Shown here in pieces: positions 58,111 to 64,000 of a stretch of DNA of 64,000 nt. The notes beneath the pieces are model-generated. The model had not been told where the DNA came from, searched no databases, and worked only from the letters and a program-made list of their open reading frames with translations. Source of the DNA: Macrostomum hystrix (Eukaryota; Platyhelminthes; Macrostomidae); NCBI GenBank assembly GCA_950097015.1, contig CATNEN010000038.1, positions 1,116,001 to 1,180,000 of the forward strand, read 5' to 3'. Numbering within the stretch: the stretch's first letter is position 1; each line of letters starts with the position of its first letter. A program made the position numbers and the translations under genes.

Positions 58111-60949
58111 ACTAGAGCGCAAGTTTGATTTCATGAAGACGCCTGCTGGACCTCCTGTGGCGATTCTAAATGTTGGAATCGAGTAAACAGTCAACAGAAT
58201 TCTACATTTCCAAAAAGTCCGAATATTTTTAACGTAAAAAATTCGATAGAGAAACTGCATCCGGTTTGTCAATCCAATGGTAGATCTCATTCCAAGACAG
58301 ATGCACTGTTAAAGGTCAAACTTCCTAAACGGATACACCTTGCATGGTTACTAAGCCTCATTAACGGGTACACATTGTTTGCGAAGCCTCATTAACGGGT
58401 ACACATTGGTTGCGAAGCCTCATTAACGGGTACACATTGGTTGCGAAGCCTCATTAACGGGTACACATTGGTTGCGAAGCCTCATTAACGGGTACACATT
58501 GGTTGCTAAGCCTCATTAACGGGTACACATTGGTTGCTAAACCTCATTAACGGGTATACATTGGTTGCGAAGCCTCATTAACGGGTACACATTGTTTGCG
58601 AAGCCTCATTAACGGGTACACATTGGTTGCGAAGCCTCATTAACGGGTACACATTGGTTGCTAAGCCTCATTAACGGGTACACATTGGTTGCTAAGCCTC
58701 ATTAACGGGTACACATTGGTTGCTAAGCCTCATTAACGGGTACACATTGGTTGCTAAGCCTCATTAACGGGTACACATTGTTTGCGAAGCCTCATTAACG
58801 GGTACACATTGGTTGCGAAGCCTCATTTACGGGTACACATTGGTTGCTAAGCCTCATTAACGGGTACACATTGGTTGCTAAGCCTCATTAACGGGTACAC
58901 ATTGGTTGCTAAGCCTCATTAACGGGTACACATTGGTTGCTAAGCCTCATTAACGGGTACACATAGGTTGCGAAGCCTCATTTACGGGTACACATTGGTT
59001 GCTAAGCCTCATTAACGGGTACACATATGTTGCGAAGCCTCATTTACGGGTACACATTGGTTGCTAAGCCTCATTAACGGGTACACATTGGTTCTGGTTG
59101 CTTAGACTCATTAATGGGTACACATTGGTTGCTAAGCCTCATTAATGGGTACACATTGGTTGCGAAGCCTCATTAACGGGTACACATTGGTTGCTAAGCC
59201 TCATTAACGGGTACACATTGGTTGCTAAGCCTCATTAACGGGTACACATTGGTTGCTAAACCTCATTAACGGGTATACATTGGTTGCGAAGCCTCATTAA
59301 CGGGTACACATTGTTTGCGAAGCCTCATTAACGGGTACACATTGGTTGCGAAGCCTCATTAACGGGTACACATTGGTTGCTAAGCCTCATTAACGGGTAC
59401 ACATTGGTTGCTAAGCCTCATTAACGGGTACACATTGGTTGCTAAGCCTCATTAACGGGTACACATTGGTTGCTAAGCCTCATTAACGGGTACACATTGG
59501 TTGCTAAGCCTCATTAACGGGTACACATTGGTTGCTAAGCCTCATTAACGGGTACACATAGGTTGCGAAGCCTCATTTACGGGTACACATTGGTTGCTAA
59601 GCCTCATTAACGGGTACACATATGTTGCGAAGCCTCATTTACGGGTACACATTGGTTGCTAAGCCTCATTAACGGGTACACATTGGTTCTGGTTGCTTAG
59701 ACTCATTAATGGGTACACATTGGTTGCTAAGCCTCATTAATGGGTACACATTGGTTGCGAAGCCTCATTAACGGGTACACATTGGTTGCTAAGCCTCATT
59801 AATGGGTACACATTGGTTGCTAAGCCTCTTAAACAGATTCACATTTTTCCTAAACGGCAAAAATTTAGTTCCTAAGTCTCCTAAACAAATTCACCACTCG
59901 CTTGTGAAGCCTCGAAAAACAAAGAAAAAAGAGCATTGCGAGTTAGACTCTTCTTTTAAGCGAGCTGGCACTGGAATTGGATCAAGCTCACCTGTTCGCC
60001 GATTGCATCTGCGCTGTCGGCGCCGCCGCCGCCGCCGCCAGCAGCCGGTGCTGCTGTGAACTGGCCGACTCTCCCAGCTCAGTCTCCGAGGGCACCGGTC
60101 GGAGGCCTCTTCGACCTCGCCTAGCCAACGACTCGCTGGGATCCAGGCAGCACTGGACGATCTTGTCGTTGAGGCCGCAGACGACCAGGATGTCGGCCTC
60201 GTCGGCTGTGGCTCCGTGCCAAGCCAGCCCGCTGTCCGAGTGCTGCAGCGAGGCCTCGGAGTGGCCGAAGACCCCGGACAGCCGGCGGGCTCGGGTCTGG
60301 AACACCCGGTCCGTCATGGGCAGCAGCTCCACGCTGAAGCTCGTCAGCGTCTCGATGCTTGGAAGCGTCAGCAGGTCGTTGGAGCCACCGGCCCCGACAC
60401 CGCCGGTGGCTGACACCTGAACACAGGTAAGCAGCGGCTTAATATAAATATAATGCGTCTGACTCTAGTATCAAACGTCCTAGGTTCGAATCCAAACTGA
60501 TAGCTTTAGCTTAATCAAAACAAAATTTTGGTTGTTGATTCGGTCCTCCAGTCCTGGCGTTGTGTCGTAGAAAAGCAGTGATATCAGAGCCCTTACCTGT
60601 ATGGCAACGGTGCGTCGATCCAAAGCCAGCCTAATGAAAGGTTGCATCGCCTTTTTCAAATTCCGACGCCTCTGCCGTTCCTCTTCGACGCGAACTGTCG
60701 GCGCACTTCTAAGAAAGGCGCTCACCTCGCGATCTAGTTCGCGTTTGCCCGTTCGACGATTGATGTGCGACACAATCATGAAGAAGATGGCCATTGCGTA
60801 GACAGTTACCACGGTTACCACGTACCACATGGCGCCTTGATGATCGTAGGGAGCCTCAGTGGGCGCAGCACTTGTTGAAGGCCTGGCAGTGCCATTGATC
60901 AGCAGTTCAAACAGGCGACTGCGGCCCATTCGATTTAGGCCGGCGAATT
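57868..60949 (-). CDS. Single-pass membrane protein with KCNE-like topology (3-4 exons)
   Basis: Minus-strand exons 60949-60597, 60416-59992 and 58165-57868 join in frame (phases 0 and 2). From the ATG at 60929 they encode 351 residues. The N-terminus lacks a signal peptide and has a sequon (INGT). One membrane span about 34-56 (WYVVTVVTVYAMAIFFMIVS) is followed at once by HINRRTGKR and a long basic helical region (EERQRRRNLKKAMQ), then a Ser/Gly-rich tail with a run of 13 glutamines (CTG on the plus strand near 58075) and a glycine-rich end. A short glycosylated outside part, one span and a basic juxtamembrane cytosolic tail is the layout of KCNE potassium-channel beta subunits. Sequence identity to KCNE is not evident, so this is topology only. 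Exon 60949 may splice to a 49-bp exon at 61717-61765. Two of its introns hold private minisatellites. Confidence 0.65.
58320..59830. repeat. 31-bp minisatellite with ~595-bp higher-order repeat
   Basis: About 48 copies with core CATTAACGGGTACACATTGG then TTGCTAAGCCT or TTGCGAAGCCT. A marked variant containing GGTTCTGGTTGCTTAGACTC occurs twice (ending near 59108 and 59703), with the same neighbouring variants (ACATAGG, ACATATG, TCATTTACGG) before it, so a block of about 595 bp was duplicated. It lies in the last intron of the minus-strand gene. Confidence 0.95.
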
Positions 60950-60954
60950 CTGAG

Positions 60955-61450
60955 CTTCTGAGGGCTTCGGGTTCTGAGGGCTTGGGGTTTTGAGGGCCTG
61001 GGGTTCTGAGGGCTTGGGGTTTTGAGGGCTTGGGGTTCTGAGGGCCTGGGGTTCTGAGGGCCTGGGGTTCTGAGGGCTTGGGGTTTTGAGGGCCTGGGGT
61101 TCTGAGGGCCTGGGGTTCTGAGGGCTTGGGGTTTTGAGGGCCTGGGGTACTGTGGGCCTGAGGTTGTGAGGGCCTGAGGTTGTGAGGGCCTGAGGTTGTG
61201 AGGGCCTGAGGTTGTGAGGGCCTGAGGTACTGAGGGCCTGAGGTTGTGAGGGCCTGAGGTTCTGAGGGCCTGAGGTACTGAGGGCCTGAGTTTCTGAGGT
61301 ACTGAGGGCCTGAGTTTCTGAGGGCCTGAGGTTGTGAGGGAATGGAATTCAGAGAGCCTAAGTTTTAAAGGACCTAAGGTTCAAAGAGCCTGAAGTTTTG
61401 TGGGCCTGTAGTTTTCAGGCCTGATTTTCAGAAAGACCTGAGGTTGTGAG
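60955..61450. repeat. 16-bp G-rich minisatellite
   Basis: About 30 copies of GAGGGCCTGGGGTTCT with TTGGGGTTTT, TGAGGTTGTG and TGAGGTACTG variants. On the minus (transcribed) strand each unit contains CCCTCAG, an acceptor-like sequence. Confidence 0.93.
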
Positions 61451-61716
61451 GGCCTGAGAGTGGTTCTCAAAGACTGCGGTTGTGAGCTCAATTGGTGTTC
61501 AACAGGTATTGCGCTCGGTAAAATTCTGTAACGGGGGAGAGGCCCGAAGGCTTTCTATCTGAATTAGCCAGTTATATTTAGCCAGGGCCAATATGAGCCA
61601 GAACAGGTGGCCCTATGCTCAATTTGTGCTTTACCTTAGACTGGGGTAAGGCTGGATGATGAACTCAGCTTTCTGAGCACAGCAGGTCAAAGAAAAATAC
61701 TGCAAGGCGTACTCAC
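61451..61716. other. Intron-like sequence
   Basis: No feature recognised between the G-rich array and the putative small exon. Confidence 0.3.
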
Positions 61717-61765
61717 CGACCATCTCGCAGAACTGTCGCATGCAGCTTCGCTTCACTCTAGTCTT
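61717..61765 (-). CDS. Putative 49-bp upstream exon of the KCNE-like gene
   Basis: On the minus strand it is flanked by an acceptor (TTCTTATTTGTTCCATAG) and a strong donor (GTGAGT). Only one frame is open, reading KTRVKRSCMRQFCEMV with one leftover base. That base plus two from an acceptor at 60950 restores the frame of the downstream exon (EFAGLNRMG). If coding starts at its internal ATG, the protein gains about 15 residues; if the exon is internal, the gene continues beyond the window. Confidence 0.35.
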
Positions 61766-61956
61766 CTATGGAACAAATAAGAACTTTTTTTAGTATAACA
61801 ACTGCTTGTGATGGCAAGAAAAAGAGAGCGAAAGACAATAAAGAAATACAGAAAGGCATGCAACAAAAACAGCTAAATGTTTGAAGGGTCGGATGTTGCA
61901 CTCGCAGAAATCTATCCACAAAATTGGCTCTCTAATATCTTAATAAGGTAGCTTTG

Positions 61957-64000
61957 CCATACAAGTCACTCTCAGTTACTACTCGCACTGATTCTAGTCA
62001 CTCTCAGTTACTACTCGCACTGATTCTAGTCACTCTCAGTTACTACTCGCACTGATTCTAGTCACTCTCAGTTACTACTCGCACTGATTCTAGTCACTCT
62101 CAGTTACTACTCGCACTGATTCTAGTCACTCTCAGTTACTACTCGCACTGATTCTAGTCACTCTCAGTTACTACTCGCACTGATTCTAGTCACTCTCAGT
62201 TACTACTCGCACTGATTCTAGTCACTCTCAGTTACTACTCGCACTGATTCTAGTCACTCTCAGTTACTACTCGCACTGATTCTAGTCACTCTCAGTTACT
62301 ACTCGCACTGATTCTAGTCACTCTCAGTTACTACTCGCACTGATTCTAGTCACTCTCAGTTACTACTCGCACTGATTCTAGTCACTCTCAGTTACTACTC
62401 GCACTGATTCTAGTCACTCTCAGTTACTACTCGCACTGATTCTAGTCACTCTCAGTTACTACTCGCACTAAATCTAGTCACTCTCAGTTACTACTCGCAC
62501 TGATTCTAGTCACTCTCAGTTACTACTCGCACTGATTCTAGTCACTCTCAGTTACTACTCGCACTGATTCTAGTCACTCTCAGTTACTACTCGCACTGAT
62601 TCTAGTCACTCTCAGTTACTACTCGCACTGATTCTAGTCACTCTCAGTTACTACTCGCACTGATTCTAGTCACTCTCAGTTACTACTCGCACTGATTCTA
62701 GTCACTCTCAGTTACTACTCGCACTGATTCTAGTCACTCTCAGTTACTACTCGCACTGATTCTAGTCACTCTCAGTTACTACTCGCACTGATTCTAGTCA
62801 CTCTCAGTTACTACTCGCACTGATTCTAGTCACTCTCAGTTACTACTCGCACTGATTCTAGTCACTCTCAGTTACTACTCGCACTGATTCTAGTCACTCT
62901 CAGTTACTACTCGCACTGATTCTAGTCACTCTCAGTTACTACTCGCACTGATTCTAGTCACTCTCAGTTACTACTCGCACTGATTCTAGTCACTCTCAGT
63001 TACTACTCGCACTGATTCTAGTCACTCTCAGTTACTACTCGCACTGATTCTAGTCACTCTCAGTTACTACTCGCACTGATTCTAGTCACTCTCAGTTACT
63101 ACTCGCACTGATTCTAGTCACTCTCAGTTACTACTCGCACTGATTCTAGTCACTCTCAGTTACTACTCGCACTGATTCTAGTCACTCTCAGTTACTACTC
63201 GCACTGATTCTAGTCACTCTCAGTTACTACTCGCACTGATTCTAGTCACTCTCAGTTACTACTCGCACTGATTCTAGTCACTCTCAGTTACTACTCGCAC
63301 TGATTCTAGTCACTCTCAGTTACTACTCGCACTGATTCTAGTCACTCTCAGTTACTACTCGCACTGATTCTAGTCACTCTCAGTTACTACTCGCACTGAT
63401 TCTAGTCACTCTCAGTTACTACTCGCACTGATTCTAGTCACTCTCAGTTACTACTCGCACTGATTCTAGTCACTCTCAGTTACTACTCGCACTGATTCTA
63501 GTCACTCTCAGTTACTACTCGCACTGATTCTAGTCACTCTCAGTTACTACTCGCACTGATTCTAGTCACTCTCAGTTACTACTCGCACTGATTCTAGTCA
63601 CTCTCAGTTACTACTCGCACTGATTCTAGTCACTCTCAGTTACTACTCGCACTGATTCTAGTCACTCTCAGTTACTACTCGCACTGATTCTAGTCACTCT
63701 CAGTTACTACTCGCACTGATTCTAGTCACTCTCAGTTACTACTCGCACTGATTCTAGTCACTCTCAGTTACTACTCGCACTGATTCTAGTCACTCTCAGT
63801 TACTACTCGCACTGATTCTAGTCACTCTCAGTTACTACTCGCACTGATTCTAGTCACTCTCAGTTACTACTCGCACTGATTCTAGTCACTCTCAGTTACT
63901 ACTCGCACTGATTCTAGTCACTCTCAGTTACTACTCGCACTGATTCTAGTCACTCTCAGTTACTACTCGCACTGATTCTAGTCACTCTCAGTTACTACTC
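61957..64000. repeat. 32-bp satellite, near-perfect, running off the window
   Basis: About 64 copies of a 32-bp unit (ACTGATTCTAGTCACTCTCA followed by GTTACTACTCGC). Only one clear variant is visible (ACTAAATCTAG at about 62468). The homogeneity far exceeds that of the other arrays here. Confidence 0.97.

Noticed and set aside
60440-60500. tRNA gene, because of a B-box-like GGTTCGAATCC at 60483
   Set aside because: No matching A box, anticodon stem or acceptor stem could be paired. It is more likely a scrap of a tRNA-derived SINE or chance.

Overview
The window is animal nuclear DNA. It has genes split by GT-AG introns, CAG/polyglutamine runs, AATAAA signals and TATA-like boxes, and proteins found in metazoans: a DEG/ENaC sodium channel subunit, a SYK/ZAP-70-type tyrosine kinase, USP14 and mitochondrial ATP synthase subunit e. 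A SYK with two SH2 domains and no ankyrin repeats, together with an expanded-repeat genome, suits an invertebrate such as a flatworm or another lophotrochozoan. The sequence alone does not fix the phylum. Nothing looks bacterial or viral.

Layout, left to right. 1-3239: repeat-rich leader. 3240-6031 (+): DEG/ENaC channel, 3 exons. 7879-12016 (+): BTB/POZ protein, 3 exons. 12017-19160: an AT-rich, gene-poor block with several small non-autonomous DNA transposons. 19461-31580 (+): SYK-like kinase, 5 exons. 37172-43219 (+): USP14, 5 exons, with a single-exon secreted LamG-like gene on the opposite strand inside its first intron (38314-39321, -). 45171-45476 (+): ATP synthase subunit e. 46193-47075 (+): the 3' end of an unrecognised double-membrane-span protein. 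49043-49675 (-): a small secreted cysteine-rich protein with IL-17-like spacing. 55332-57141 (+): a tiny four-exon gene whose product ends in a CaaX prenylation box. 57868-60949 (-): a single-pass membrane protein with KCNE-like topology, possibly continuing past the right edge. 61957-64000: a near-perfect 32-bp satellite running off the window.

The dominant feature is tandem repetition. More than twenty unrelated minisatellites (units about 15-50 bp) cover roughly a quarter of the window. Almost every intron longer than about 200 bp carries its own private array, while short introns (83-190 bp) have none. Several arrays grade from degenerate edges to a homogeneous core. One array repeats the 3' splice-site sequence of its own intron, and another resembles the internal repeats of a hAT-type MITE. 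This intron-private minisatellite growth is the most unusual pattern seen here.

Mobile DNA includes a tRNA-derived SINE family (five copies, AAT-rich tail), a second unrelated tRNA-like SINE, a hAT MITE with a perfect 8-bp target duplication, another MITE with 14-bp inverted ends and an 8-bp duplication, and a foldback MITE whose empty site survives in a neighbouring duplicate. The genes show no operon-like arrangement or shared pathway beyond general cell physiology and signalling. All exon joins were deduced by hand from reading frame and splice-site logic; no searches were run.
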